The notes under the pieces are model-generated. The model was not told the origin of the DNA, did no database searches, and saw only the letters and a program-made list of their open reading frames with translations. Shown here piece by piece: positions 13,548-21,977 of a stretch of 64,000 nucleotides of DNA. The DNA lies in the NCBI GenBank assembly GCA_902800965.1, contig CADCGK010000005.1:229542-293541 (forward strand), in the 5' to 3' direction. Source of the stretch: an uncultured Bacteroidia bacterium. GTDB lineage: Bacteria; Bacteroidota; Bacteroidia; Bacteroidales; F082. The position numbers and the translations under genes are program-made. Numbering within the stretch: the stretch's first letter is position 1; each line of letters opens with the position of its first letter.

Positions 13548-15362
13548 ATGACAAAAATCAAGATGCACGTGCTGGTCTGCGGCGGTACTGGCTGCCAGGC
13601 CTCGGCAAGTGCTCAAATCATCGAGAACTTCCAGCGCATCCTTGCTGAGAAGGGCTTGCAGGATGAAGTTCAGGTGGTCAGAACAGGTTGCTTCGGCTTC
13701 TGCGAGAAGGGACCTATCGTGAAGATCATGCCTGACAACACTTTCTACACCCAGGTGAAGCCTGAAGATGTCGAGAAGATCGTCAACGAACACATCATCA
13801 AAGGCCGTAAGGTCACCGATCTGCTCTACATGGATCCGGAGAACAAGGAACACGTTTCCGACTCGAAGCACATGGGCTTCTATCGTAAACAGCTCCGTAT
13901 CGCTCTCCGCAACTGCGGTTTCATCAACCCCGAGAACATCGACGAGTGCATTTCACGCGGCGGTTACGAGGCTCTCGGTAAGTGCCTCACTGAGATGACT
14001 CCCCAACAGGTCATCGACGAAGTCACCAAGTCAGGCCTTCGCGGCCGTGGCGGCGCTGGCTTCCCCACCGGTGTGAAATGGGGCCTCTGCGCCAAGAACA
14101 AATGCGATGAGATGTACGTCATCTGCAACGCTGACGAAGGCGACCCAGGTGCGTTCATGGACCGTTCCATCATGGAAGGTGACCCGCACAGCATCGTCGA
14201 GGCTATGGCCATCTGCGGCTACGCCATCGGCGCTTCCCACGGTCTGGTTTACATCCGTGCTGAGTATCCTCTCGCCATCCACCGTCTGCAAATCGCCATC
14301 GCCCAGGCTCGTGAATACGGCCTCCTCGGCGACGACATCCTCGGTTCGGGCTTCAACTTCGACATCGAGCTCCGCTACGGTGCCGGCGCTTTCGTCTGCG
14401 GTGAAGAGACCGCTCTGATCCACTCCATGGAAGGCAAGCGCGGTGAACCCACCCTGAAACCTCCGTTCCCAGCTGTCAGCGGCTATATGGCCAAGCCATC
14501 CAACGTGAACAACGTGGAGACCTTCGCCAACGTGCCGATCATCATCACCAAGGGCGCTGACTGGTTCGCCAGCATCGGCTCCGAGAAGTCAAAGGGTACC
14601 AAGGTGTTCGCTCTGGCCGGCCAGATCAACAACGTCGGTCTGATCGAGGTCCCGATGGGCACCACCCTCCGCGACATCATCTACGAAATCGGTGGTGGTA
14701 TCAAAGGCGGCCGTCAATTCAAGGCTGTCCAGACTGGTGGTCCTTCAGGCGGCTGCTTGACTGAGAAGCACCTCGACACCGCTATCGACTATGAAAGCCT
14801 CGCCGCTGCCGGCTCCATGATGGGCTCTGGCGGTATGGTGGTCATGGACGAAACCTCCTGCATGCCTGCTATCGCTAAGTTCTACCTCGAGTTCACTTGC
14901 GAAGAGAGCTGCGGTAAATGCTCACCCTGCCGTATCGGTAACAAGCGTATGCTTGAGATCCTCACCAAGATCACAAGAGGTGAAGGCACGATGGACGACC
15001 TCCAAGAGCTCCGCAACCTCGCCGCTGTGATTAAGGATACCGCCCTCTGCGGTCTGGGTCAGACCTCACCGAACCCGGTGCTCTCCACCCTCGACAACTT
15101 CTGGGACGAATACGTTGAGCACGTCGTCGATAAGAAGTGCCGCGCTGGCGTCTGCAAGAAGCTCATGAGCTATGAGATCGACAAGGAGAAGTGCATTGGC
15201 TGCGGCAAGTGCGCAAAGAACTGCCCTGGCGACGCCATCTCGAAGACCGATTACATCGCTCCTGGCCACAAGCTGCCGTCGATGGTGATCGATTCCACCA
15301 AGTGCATCAAGTGCGGTGCCTGTATCGCTGGTTGTAAGTTTGGTGCTATTTCTGTCAAATAA
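13548..15362 (+). CDS. hydB: [FeFe] hydrogenase NAD(H)/FMN-binding subunit HydB (NuoF-like)
   Basis: The 604-aa product has three parts. An N-terminal thioredoxin-like [2Fe-2S] domain (VCGGTGCQAS, RTGCFGFCEKGP). A NuoF core with NADH/FMN motifs (GLRGRGGAGFPTGVKW, CNADEGDPGAFMDRS, YGAGAFVCGEETALI) and the [4Fe-4S] site CGKCSPCR with a distal Cys in TALCGLGQ. A C-terminal 2x[4Fe-4S] ferredoxin (CIGCGKCAKNCPG, CIKCGACIAGC). This is the architecture of HydB in the HydABC electron-bifurcating hydrogenases, which couple NADH and reduced ferredoxin to H2 formation. TTGGAGG precedes the ATG. Cytoplasmic. Bifurcation itself is inferred from homology. Confidence 0.93.
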   Translation: MTKIKMHVLVCGGTGCQASASAQIIENFQRILAEKGLQDEVQVVRTGCFGFCEKGPIVKIMPDNTFYTQVKPEDVEKIVNEHIIKGRKVTDLLYMDPENKEHVSDSKHMGFYRKQLRIALRNCGFINPENIDECISRGGYEALGKCLTEMTPQQVIDEVTKSGLRGRGGAGFPTGVKWGLCAKNKCDEMYVICNADEGDPGAFMDRSIMEGDPHSIVEAMAICGYAIGASHGLVYIRAEYPLAIHRLQIAIAQAREYGLLGDDILGSGFNFDIELRYGAGAFVCGEETALIHSMEGKRGEPTLKPPFPAVSGYMAKPSNVNNVETFANVPIIITKGADWFASIGSEKSKGTKVFALAGQINNVGLIEVPMGTTLRDIIYEIGGGIKGGRQFKAVQTGGPSGGCLTEKHLDTAIDYESLAAAGSMMGSGGMVVMDETSCMPAIAKFYLEFTCEESCGKCSPCRIGNKRMLEILTKITRGEGTMDDLQELRNLAAVIKDTALCGLGQTSPNPVLSTLDNFWDEYVEHVVDKKCRAGVCKKLMSYEIDKEKCIGCGKCAKNCPGDAISKTDYIAPGHKLPSMVIDSTKCIKCGACIAGCKFGAISVK

Positions 15363-15382
15363 AATAGAGGAGGAGAAAAAGT

Positions 15383-17170
15383 ATGATTAACGTAACAATT
15401 GATAACAAACAGATTCAGGTCCCGGAAGGCACTACCATTCTGAAAGCCGCCCGCATGGCCGGTATCCATATTCCTACCCTTTGCTATTTTGAACTGGCAG
15501 GAATGAAATTTGAAAACAAACCCGGTGGCTGCCGCGTTTGCGTCGTCGAAGTCGTGAAGGACTTCAACGGTCGTCCTCGTCGTAACCTGGCCCCGGCTTG
15601 CGCCACCGACTGCGTGGAAGGCATGGAAGTGCTGACCCACAGCGCCCGCGTCATCAACGCCCGTCGTACCGTCGTCGAGCTGATCCTCAGCGACCACCCG
15701 ACCGACTGCTTGACCTGCGCCAAGAGCGGCAACTGCGAGCTCCAGAGCCTCGCCCAGTACCTCGGCATCCGCGACATCCCGTTCAAGGGTGAACAGAGCC
15801 ACTATCGCCAAGACATGTCGCCCAGCATCGTGCGCGACATGGACAAGTGCGTGATGTGCCGCCGCTGCGAGAACATGTGTAACAACGTCCAGACTGTCGG
15901 TGCCCTGAGCGCCATCAACCGTGGCTTCAGCGCCGTCGTGGCTCCTGCCTTCGAGCAAGACCTCGTCGATTCACCGTGCGTCATGTGCGGTCAGTGCGTC
16001 CAGGTTTGCCCCGTTGGTGCTTTGACCGAGGTGGACGACACCCGCAACGTCATGGCTGCCATCAACAATCCTAAGAAGACCGTCATCGTCAACACAGCTC
16101 CTGCTACCCGTGTGGCTCTCGGTGAAGAGTTCGGCATGCCCGCCGGCACCATCGTCACCGGCCAGATGGCCGCTGCCCTGCGCCGCCTCGGCTTCGACTA
16201 TGTGTTCGACACCGACTTCACTGCCGACCTTACCATCATGGAGGAAGGCACGGAACTCCTCGGCCGTATCAAGAAGTTCATGGCTGGCGACAAATCAGTC
16301 CGTCTGCCTATCCTGACCTCCTGCTGCCCAGGTTGGGTCAACTTCTTCGAGCACAACTTCCCCGACATGCTCGACGTTCCTTCAACCGCCAAGTCGCCTA
16401 TGCAGATGTTCGGCGCTGTCGCCAAGAACTACTGGGCTGACAAGATGGGCATCAAGAGAGAAGACCTCGTCGTCGTCTCCATCATGCCTTGCTTGGCCAA
16501 GAAGTACGAAAGCAAGCGTAAGGAATTCTACAAGGACGGCAACCCGGATATCGACTACGTTCTGACGACCCGTGAGTTGGCCCGCTTGATCAAACAGTTC
16601 AACCTTGACCTTAAGGATATGCCTTCAGAGGACTACGACGATCCGCTCGGCGAATCCACAGGTGCTGCCGTCATCTTCGGTGCTACCGGTGGTGTGATCG
16701 AGGCTGCTACCCGTACCGCCTACGAGGTGTTCACTGGCAAGCCGCTGCCTAAGATCGACTTCACCGAACTCCGTGGTATCGAAGGCATCCGTGACGCTTG
16801 GGTGGACTTCGACGGTACTCCGATCCACATCGGTATCGCCCACGGTCTGAGCAACGCCCGCAAGCTCCTCGAGAGAGTGCGCGAAGGCAAGGAACAGTTC
16901 CACGCCATCGAGGTGATGGCCTGCCCTGGCGGCTGCGTTGGCGGCGCTGGTCAGCCTTACCACCATGGCAACAGCGAGATCATCAAGAAACGTACGGAAG
17001 CCATCTACCGCGAGGATGCTGGCAAGCCGATCCGTAAGTCCCACGAGAATCCTTCCATCAAGAAGATCTACGAGGAGTACTTTGGTGAGCCTTGCGGTCA
17101 CAAGTCACACGAACTGCTGCACACCCACTATTTCGACAAGTCGGAACATGTTGAGATCAGCGAGGATTAA
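15383..17170 (+). CDS. hydA: [FeFe] hydrogenase catalytic subunit HydA
   Basis: The 595-aa product begins with a plant-type [2Fe-2S] domain (HIPTLCYFE, CRVCVVEV), the His-Cys [4Fe-4S] site (HPTDCLTCAKSGNCELQ) and two [4Fe-4S] sites (CVMCRRCENMC, CVMCGQCVQVCP). The H-cluster domain carries the diagnostic motifs TSCCPGW, MPCLAKKYE and MACPGGCVGGAGQP. All H-cluster Cys ligands appear intact, so it should make or oxidise H2. The C-terminus has SHELLHTHY, seen in NAD-linked forms. AGAGGAGGAG lies 7 nt before the ATG. No HydE, F or G maturases are in this window, so they must be encoded elsewhere. Confidence 0.96.
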   Translation: MINVTIDNKQIQVPEGTTILKAARMAGIHIPTLCYFELAGMKFENKPGGCRVCVVEVVKDFNGRPRRNLAPACATDCVEGMEVLTHSARVINARRTVVELILSDHPTDCLTCAKSGNCELQSLAQYLGIRDIPFKGEQSHYRQDMSPSIVRDMDKCVMCRRCENMCNNVQTVGALSAINRGFSAVVAPAFEQDLVDSPCVMCGQCVQVCPVGALTEVDDTRNVMAAINNPKKTVIVNTAPATRVALGEEFGMPAGTIVTGQMAAALRRLGFDYVFDTDFTADLTIMEEGTELLGRIKKFMAGDKSVRLPILTSCCPGWVNFFEHNFPDMLDVPSTAKSPMQMFGAVAKNYWADKMGIKREDLVVVSIMPCLAKKYESKRKEFYKDGNPDIDYVLTTRELARLIKQFNLDLKDMPSEDYDDPLGESTGAAVIFGATGGVIEAATRTAYEVFTGKPLPKIDFTELRGIEGIRDAWVDFDGTPIHIGIAHGLSNARKLLERVREGKEQFHAIEVMACPGGCVGGAGQPYHHGNSEIIKKRTEAIYREDAGKPIRKSHENPSIKKIYEEYFGEPCGHKSHELLHTHYFDKSEHVEISED

Positions 17171-17201
17171 TAACCAGTAAAAAATAGAAAGGAAATATAC
17201 T

Positions 17202-17678
17202 ATGGCAGTTATTAAATTATCAGAATCGAAGATCAACTTCATCAAGGACGTCTGCAAGTCGTTCGGCAACAAGCCGGGTGAGGTCATCAACGTGTTGCAC
17301 AAGGTCCAGGGCGAGTTCGGCTATCTGCCGGCAGAGGTCCAGGAGCTCGTGGCCAAGGAGCTGGGCATCCCGGTCTCCAGGGTGTATGGCATCGTGTCGT
17401 TCTATTCGTTCTTCACCATGACACCTAAAGGTGAGCACCCGATCAGCGTATGCTTGGGTACTGCCTGCTACGTGCGTGGTGCCGAGAAGGTGTTGGACGA
17501 GCTGAAGCGTCAGCTGGGCATCGGTGTCGGCGAGGTGACTCCCGACGGCAAGTTCTCACTGAACTGCCTCCGCTGCGTCGGCGCCTGCGGTCTGGCCCCC
17601 GTCATCGAAGTCGGTGAGAAGGTCTATGGCCGTATGACTCCTGACAGAGTGAAGGACGTGCTCGCTGAGTACAAATGA
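17202..17678 (+). CDS. hydC: [FeFe] hydrogenase subunit HydC (NuoE-like)
   Basis: The 158-aa product is a NuoE/HydC thioredoxin-fold [2Fe-2S] protein of the usual length. It has the helical N-terminus with VLHKVQGEFGYLPAEVQELVA, GIVSFYSFFTM, and cluster ligands in CLGTACYVRGA and NCLRCVGACGLAPV. It is the last gene of the operon, 31 nt after hydA, with AGAAAGGAAA before the ATG. Placing hydC last differs from the familiar hydC-B-A order of Thermotoga-type operons. A 16-bp palindrome and a strong terminator follow, shared with the convergent gene. Confidence 0.93.
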   Translation: MAVIKLSESKINFIKDVCKSFGNKPGEVINVLHKVQGEFGYLPAEVQELVAKELGIPVSRVYGIVSFYSFFTMTPKGEHPISVCLGTACYVRGAEKVLDELKRQLGIGVGEVTPDGKFSLNCLRCVGACGLAPVIEVGEKVYGRMTPDRVKDVLAEYK

Positions 17679-17681
17679 TCG

Positions 17682-17697
17682 CCTAAATTAATTTAGG
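17682..17697. other. 16-bp perfect palindrome after hydC
   Basis: CCTAAATTAATTTAGG lies just after the hydC stop and 10 nt before the terminator stem. It could be a secondary hairpin or a protein-binding site. A similar hairpin-then-terminator order is seen after rpsA. Confidence 0.5.
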
Positions 17698-17705
17698 TAT
17701 AACTA

Positions 17706-17740
17706 AAAATAGGACGGCCGAAAGGTCGTCCTATTTTTTA
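17706..17740. terminator. Bidirectional intrinsic terminator
   Basis: AATAGGACGGCC pairs with GGTCGTCCTATT over a GAAA tetraloop, with A-rich sequence on one side and TTTTTT on the other. It lies between the convergent hydC and DNA-binding-protein genes and reaches the last codons of the latter. Confidence 0.9.
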
Positions 17741-18301
17741 TTGTCGTTGTAGCTCACACAACCCATCCTTGTTGCCGACCACAAAGGCCGTGGGTGGGTT
17801 GTTGCCTTGTATGAGGTCGGAGAGGTAGAGCGGCTCACCGAGGATGAAAAGGCTGGTATAGAAGGTGTCGCCCGCCTTCAGCTTGGAATTCTCGGCGGTT
17901 TCCACGACGAACTTCATGTCGCCGAGGTAACGGAAGGTGCAGCGGCGGTTGGGTTTCCACGACACCTTTACGAGGTCGCCGACTTGGAGATCTTCTGCTT
18001 TGATGTGAGGCGATACTACGGGGTCGGAGCCGTTTCCCTTGGCGATGTCGTTCAGGAAGTCGTCCCAGTTGTCGAAACCGAGGAACTGCGACAAGATCTC
18101 GAGCGTGCTGTTGCGCGTCTCATCAGCACCATCGACGTAGCCCCAGAGCCGTTTCAGGGTGGTTGGGCTCATGGTCTGCCGAGTGCGCTCCCAGATGGCG
18201 CCGCTGAGGAAAATAAAGTCGTTCGGGGTCTTGACTTTGCGTTTCAGCTGTTCTTCGATACGTTTCTTGAGTTCTGAGATCTCTGGACTGGTCTTTTGCA
18301 T
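17738..18301 (-). CDS. Putative DNA-binding protein paired with a kinase (copy 2)
   Basis: The 187-aa product is the paralogue of the protein at 4559-5122: same length, same start (MQKTSPEISELK) and same C-terminal core (VSWKPNRRCTFRYLGD, FILGEPLYLSDLIQGNNPP). The N-terminal half is helix-turn-helix-like (SPTTLKRLWGYVDGADETRN); the C-terminal half is beta-rich. The gene is divergent from kinase 2, with 119 nt between the starts that share the TTTTATGCTGCAAAAATG motif with the first locus. Here no protease gene follows; instead it converges on hydC. No named family is recognised. A role as transcription factor or kinase substrate is inferred from pairing alone. Confidence 0.6.
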   Translation of the reverse strand: MQKTSPEISELKKRIEEQLKRKVKTPNDFIFLSGAIWERTRQTMSPTTLKRLWGYVDGADETRNSTLEILSQFLGFDNWDDFLNDIAKGNGSDPVVSPHIKAEDLQVGDLVKVSWKPNRRCTFRYLGDMKFVVETAENSKLKAGDTFYTSLFILGEPLYLSDLIQGNNPPTAFVVGNKDGLCELQRQ

Positions 18302-18312
18302 CGTTTTTCATC

Positions 18313-18330
18313 TTTTATGCTGCAAAAATG
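18313..18330 (-). promoter_or_regulatory. Conserved promoter-proximal motif of the kinase module (copy 2)
   Basis: TTTTATGCTGCAAAAATG is identical to 5133-5150 and at the same position relative to the minus-strand gene start. It gives CATTTTTG on the minus strand about 20 nt before the start codon. Confidence 0.6.
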
Positions 18331-18370
18331 GGCTTTTTTTTCGAGTAATAATTAGTCCTTGTTGGTCCTT

Positions 18371-18403
18371 TTTGTCTTCTTTGCTAAAATTAGTTTAACT
18401 TTG
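18371..18403 (+). promoter_or_regulatory. Promoter of kinase 2
   Basis: TTTG (18371-18374) and TAACTTTG (18396-18403), separated by 21 nt, match the Bacteroidetes -33/-7 pair. The ATG follows 17 nt later. Confidence 0.65.
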
Positions 18404-18420
18404 CATCCGCAAAAGCCTTT

Positions 18421-20703
18421 ATGAACGACATCAGCACATCAGGACCAATCCAGGAACAGTTTATCTTGCCTTCCGAGATAAATACTACCTTCGAACCTTT
18501 GGAGAGCCGGGGCTTCAACCAGCTGGCGAAGGTGCAACGGCAGGGGAGATGGTTCCTGTTGAAAGGTCTGAAGTTTGAATTCAGACAACAGCCTGTCTAT
18601 CTCGAGCTGCTGAAAAAAGAGTATGCCTTGATGGTGCAGCTCGACCATCCCAACATCGTGAAGGCTTACGCCAAGGAGGTGAACGAGAAGATCGGTCCCT
18701 GTATCGTGATGGAATACATTGATGGCGTTACCCTCGACCGTTTTCTTGAAAGCAAACCTTCCAAGGAAGCCCGTCGCAAGGTGGTCGATCAATTGATGGA
18801 CGCCTTGTCTTATATCCACAGCAAGCAGATCATCCATCGTGACCTCAAGCCAAGCAATATCTTGGTTACCCGTAACGGCAATAATGTAAAGATCATCGAC
18901 TTCGGACTCTCCGATGCTGATGACTACGCCATCTTCAAACAAGCCGCTGGCACTTTGAAGTACATGGCGCCCGAGCAGTTGGAACAAGGTCGAAAGATCG
19001 ACAGCCGAACCGACCTCTATGCTTTCGGATTGTTGCTGAGAAAGCTGTATCCTAACCGTTACCGCCACATAGCTAAGAAATGCACTCGTGAAGACCCTGC
19101 GAGGCGCTATCCCGACATGGAGGCGGTGCGCAAAGCCTTGGAACGCCAGGATCAAGCCCGGAGGTCGTTGCCCATCGTGACGACGCTGGCACTCGCGGCG
19201 TTGTGTGTGTTGCAGGTGGTGCGACGTCCCGCTGCTACCCCAGAGGCGCCTGAGCCCCTGATCACCGTCATGACGGTCGATGAAAAAAATTACTTGGATG
19301 AAGCCTCGTGGTATATGGCCCAATTAATAGAGCCGATTCTCCAAGAAGCCAAACAAGGCAACGAGTATCGGGAGGTGCTGTTGGCAAGATTGTCGAAAAC
19401 CATCTGGGAGATGAAGGAACTGCGCAATACGATGAGTTTGCTTTATTCGGGCAATGCTCAGAAAAAGACGACTTTTGATGTGACTCATCTTCAAACCGTG
19501 GAGTACTATCACAGAAATGCTTCTAATGTCATCAATGACCACTGCAGGTCGTACAAAGAGGATTATCAAAAGCATCGGATTGACCAGGCCGCCTACGATA
19601 GCTTGGAATGGCTTGTCGCTGCCGAGGTGGTCACCTTGCCGGTCACAGGCGTTACGGCCACCACCGCCACTGGGGTCATCGATGTGGTTGGAAAGAGCTA
19701 TTGTGGCGGGATGGAGATGGGACTGTGCTGGGGGATGCTGCATGCTCCTACCGTCAATGGACAACATGCCTGCTGTGATCATTTGGGCGACAGCATCGTC
19801 CTCAGCGGACTGATTCCTGATGCCACCTATTTCGCCAGGGCCTATCTTTCGGGCAGTGCCGGCATCGTTTACGGCAACGAGGTCACCTTCAACACCCTGT
19901 CTTCCAAAACCAAGATGCAGTTGCCCGAAGGTGCGTTGCCCGGGCTGTTCTCGGTGGGTGAGGGCAAACAAGTGTATTTCTCGAAAGGCAACCTTCAGTA
20001 TCGGGCCACGACGCGAACCTGGCGTTTCGCGGAGCATCAGTACGATATCATCGGAAAGGACAACAACAAGATCTCGGAGACTTACGATGGCTGGATCGAC
20101 TTGTTCGGTTGGGGCACCAGCGGCTATGACCATGGTGCGGTGAACTGGCAGCCTTGGAGCGGCAACAAGGACACGCAAAGCAACGCGTTGCATCGTGCCT
20201 ACGGCGAGGCTTCGTGCGACCTTTCTGACCATTCGGGCAAGGCCGATTGGGGCTACAACGCCATTTCGAACGGTGGCAACCAGGAGCACCAATGGCACAC
20301 GATGAGCAGGGATGAATGGGCGTATCTGCTATATGTGCGCAACACTGCCTCGGGTGTTCGTTTTGCCAATGCAACGGTCAACGGCAGGCGCGGTACGGTG
20401 GTGTTGCCCGACCATTGGAAGACCTCCTGCTATCAGCTGAATTATGTCAATGACGCGGGGAGTGATTTCAAGAGCAACAACATCTCGTTGTCCGACTGGC
20501 AGCGTGTGTTGGAGCCTTCGGGGGCGGTGTTTCTGCCCATGGCGGGAGCGCGCACCATCGACGGGGTTTATGAGGATCTTCCCACCTATCAGACTTCGAC
20601 TGCCGCCAGCGATTGCGCCTATATCGTACAACATTGCTGTATAGATGCCGGAGCGCATCGTGGCGACGGCTTTGCGGTGCGGTTGGTGCGGGAGGTGGAG
20701 TAG
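18421..20703 (+). CDS. Membrane Ser/Thr protein kinase with FN3-like and FISUMP extracytoplasmic domains (copy 2)
   Basis: The 760-aa product starts with a kinase domain that aligns without gaps to kinase 1 for about 265 residues: Lys48 (FLLKGL), HRDLKPSN at 139-146, DFG at 160-162, GTLKYMAPEQ. A transmembrane helix spans about 249-267 (SLPIVTTLALAALCVLQVV). Beyond it lie a helical segment of about 140 aa, an FN3-like domain (about 410-495: MGLCWG, ATYFARAYLSG, YGNEVTFNTL) and a FISUMP domain to the end (QVYFSKGNLQYRA, GWIDLFGWGTSGY, GAVFLPMAGAR, GFAVRLVREVE). A cytoplasmic kinase thus carries a large periplasmic sensor-like module. It is divergent from the DNA-binding gene. The signal sensed is unknown. 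Confidence 0.85.
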   Translation: MNDISTSGPIQEQFILPSEINTTFEPLESRGFNQLAKVQRQGRWFLLKGLKFEFRQQPVYLELLKKEYALMVQLDHPNIVKAYAKEVNEKIGPCIVMEYIDGVTLDRFLESKPSKEARRKVVDQLMDALSYIHSKQIIHRDLKPSNILVTRNGNNVKIIDFGLSDADDYAIFKQAAGTLKYMAPEQLEQGRKIDSRTDLYAFGLLLRKLYPNRYRHIAKKCTREDPARRYPDMEAVRKALERQDQARRSLPIVTTLALAALCVLQVVRRPAATPEAPEPLITVMTVDEKNYLDEASWYMAQLIEPILQEAKQGNEYREVLLARLSKTIWEMKELRNTMSLLYSGNAQKKTTFDVTHLQTVEYYHRNASNVINDHCRSYKEDYQKHRIDQAAYDSLEWLVAAEVVTLPVTGVTATTATGVIDVVGKSYCGGMEMGLCWGMLHAPTVNGQHACCDHLGDSIVLSGLIPDATYFARAYLSGSAGIVYGNEVTFNTLSSKTKMQLPEGALPGLFSVGEGKQVYFSKGNLQYRATTRTWRFAEHQYDIIGKDNNKISETYDGWIDLFGWGTSGYDHGAVNWQPWSGNKDTQSNALHRAYGEASCDLSDHSGKADWGYNAISNGGNQEHQWHTMSRDEWAYLLYVRNTASGVRFANATVNGRRGTVVLPDHWKTSCYQLNYVNDAGSDFKSNNISLSDWQRVLEPSGAVFLPMAGARTIDGVYEDLPTYQTSTAASDCAYIVQHCCIDAGAHRGDGFAVRLVREVE

Positions 20704-20713
20704 GTGAAAGGCC

Positions 20714-21652
20714 TTATAACCCGATACGTTGAAATCTGTTGCGAAGCAAGTCGAGATAGCTTTGTTTGAAATCCTCGGAAAGGAAAGACTGGGCAATCAT
20801 CGACTCCCATGCGGGCAGGCATTTCTTGAAATGTGTCACCAGCTTATCGATTACTTTTTCTGGTATGTTGGCTTTGGTTGCCGCTATTTTAAAGTCATTC
20901 AAAGTGATGCGGCTTTTTTTCCCGTTGAGCGTCAGTGCCAGCTCTTCCTTGTCTTTCGGGTTTACTATGGCCGCGTTCAGCAAGTCGTATGCGGGCGAAA
21001 GTCCATAATGTCCAGGTTTGTTGGAAAGCAACGAGAAGTTTTTCAGATGCATGTCATTGTTGCCCGTAAGCCAAGAGAAGATTACTGATTCATAAAAGTT
21101 CACCAGGTCAAGTTGTGGCGTTGAGGAATACATGGCGATGGCCTTGGCGATTTGCTCGTAGGAACTTCGGTATTTATATTCGGTTTGGCGTTCCGTGAGT
21201 TGGCAGAAATCCTCCATGGCAAGTTTGTTTCCCTGTGCATCCCGATCCATTCGCTTGGTGAGGTATCCCAAGCTGTCGTCAGCGAGTCGGATAAGGCTGT
21301 GCTGTGCAGTTTTGATTCCCGCAATTTCAGCTAAATGCATGGTGAGATCTTCGATTTCGGGTAGTTGGGGAAAGTCATCGGTTTGTGGCTTGAAGATATA
21401 GGCGCCCCATAATCCTACGATGGTCAGGCGTCGGGTTCCCTCGTGTTGTTGGAGGTTTAGTGACAACTTGGGCTGGACGCCGGTCAGCGTTGTCTGTGAG
21501 CGGATGATGTGTTCGGCCAAACGGTCCATGTCGGCGCGGGTATATTCCATGACGGGGGGGGCGGGCACGCCGAAGAATTTCTTCGAGCAGGTGGCGTGGA
21601 AATCCCGTTCGTTCTCGTCGAGTTCACGATAACAATATAAGCATTTACTCAT
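20714..21652 (-). CDS. hipT: HipT-type toxin kinase (HipA C-terminal-like)
   Basis: The 312-aa product begins MSKCLYCYRELDENERDFHA with a Cys-x2-Cys...His-x3-Cys zinc-ribbon-like start typical of Bacteroidetes HipA-family proteins. TLTGVQPKLSLNL is the loop region near the ATP site, GNNDMHLKNFSLL the catalytic Asp/Asn motif and LSPAYDLLNA the metal-binding Asp. It lacks HipA's N-terminal subdomain, which is encoded separately upstream. HipA/HipT kinases phosphorylate aminoacyl-tRNA synthetases and halt growth; the target here is unknown. The ATG at 21652 overlaps the preceding gene by 8 nt and is preferred to the ATG at 21679. Confidence 0.88.
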   Translation of the reverse strand: MSKCLYCYRELDENERDFHATCSKKFFGVPAPPVMEYTRADMDRLAEHIIRSQTTLTGVQPKLSLNLQQHEGTRRLTIVGLWGAYIFKPQTDDFPQLPEIEDLTMHLAEIAGIKTAQHSLIRLADDSLGYLTKRMDRDAQGNKLAMEDFCQLTERQTEYKYRSSYEQIAKAIAMYSSTPQLDLVNFYESVIFSWLTGNNDMHLKNFSLLSNKPGHYGLSPAYDLLNAAIVNPKDKEELALTLNGKKSRITLNDFKIAATKANIPEKVIDKLVTHFKKCLPAWESMIAQSFLSEDFKQSYLDLLRNRFQRIGL

Positions 21653-21977
21653 GGCTTGATGCTTCGAAGGGTACGACACTTACTGCACCGATACAGTCTT
21701 TGCAGCATAGGAGAAGAAGCGACATCCGGTCGAGGATGCTGATGTCGGTGTTTCGGATGGCCACGTCGAGGAGCCATCCTTCAGGAATCAGCCCGTCGAA
21801 AAAGGGAAACAGCACCTTGCTATAATAAGGCTTTGCTGAAAGGGGGAGTGTCAGGCTGACGGGTTTGGCGAGGGACGATGATAGGTAGCTCTCGTCATAA
21901 TGAAACACATAGCCGTCGTCAGACTCGGTCAACAATCCGGCCAAGAGGTTCTTGTAGTAAATTGTGGCGGCTCTCAT
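21645..21977 (-). CDS. hipS: HipS-type protein (HipA N-terminal subdomain)
   Basis: The 110-aa product matches the N-terminal subdomain 1 of HipA: AATIYYKNLLAGLLTESDDG, then FHYDESYL, SLTLPLSAKPY, FPFFDGLIPEGWLLD and a final CIGAVSVVPF. In tripartite hipBST systems this stand-alone protein works as the antitoxin for HipT. The ATG overlaps the HTH gene by 4 nt and its end overlaps hipT by 8 nt, so all three are translationally coupled in the order B-S-T, as described for hipBST in enteropathogenic E. coli. Confidence 0.87.
   Translation of the reverse strand: MRAATIYYKNLLAGLLTESDDGYVFHYDESYLSSSLAKPVSLTLPLSAKPYYSKVLFPFFDGLIPEGWLLDVAIRNTDISILDRMSLLLLCCKDCIGAVSVVPFEASSHE

Noticed and set aside
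15251..15958. 235-codon minus-strand frame opposite hydB/hydA
   Set aside because: A shadow of the GC-rich hydrogenase genes; Ala/Val/His-rich composition without motifs.
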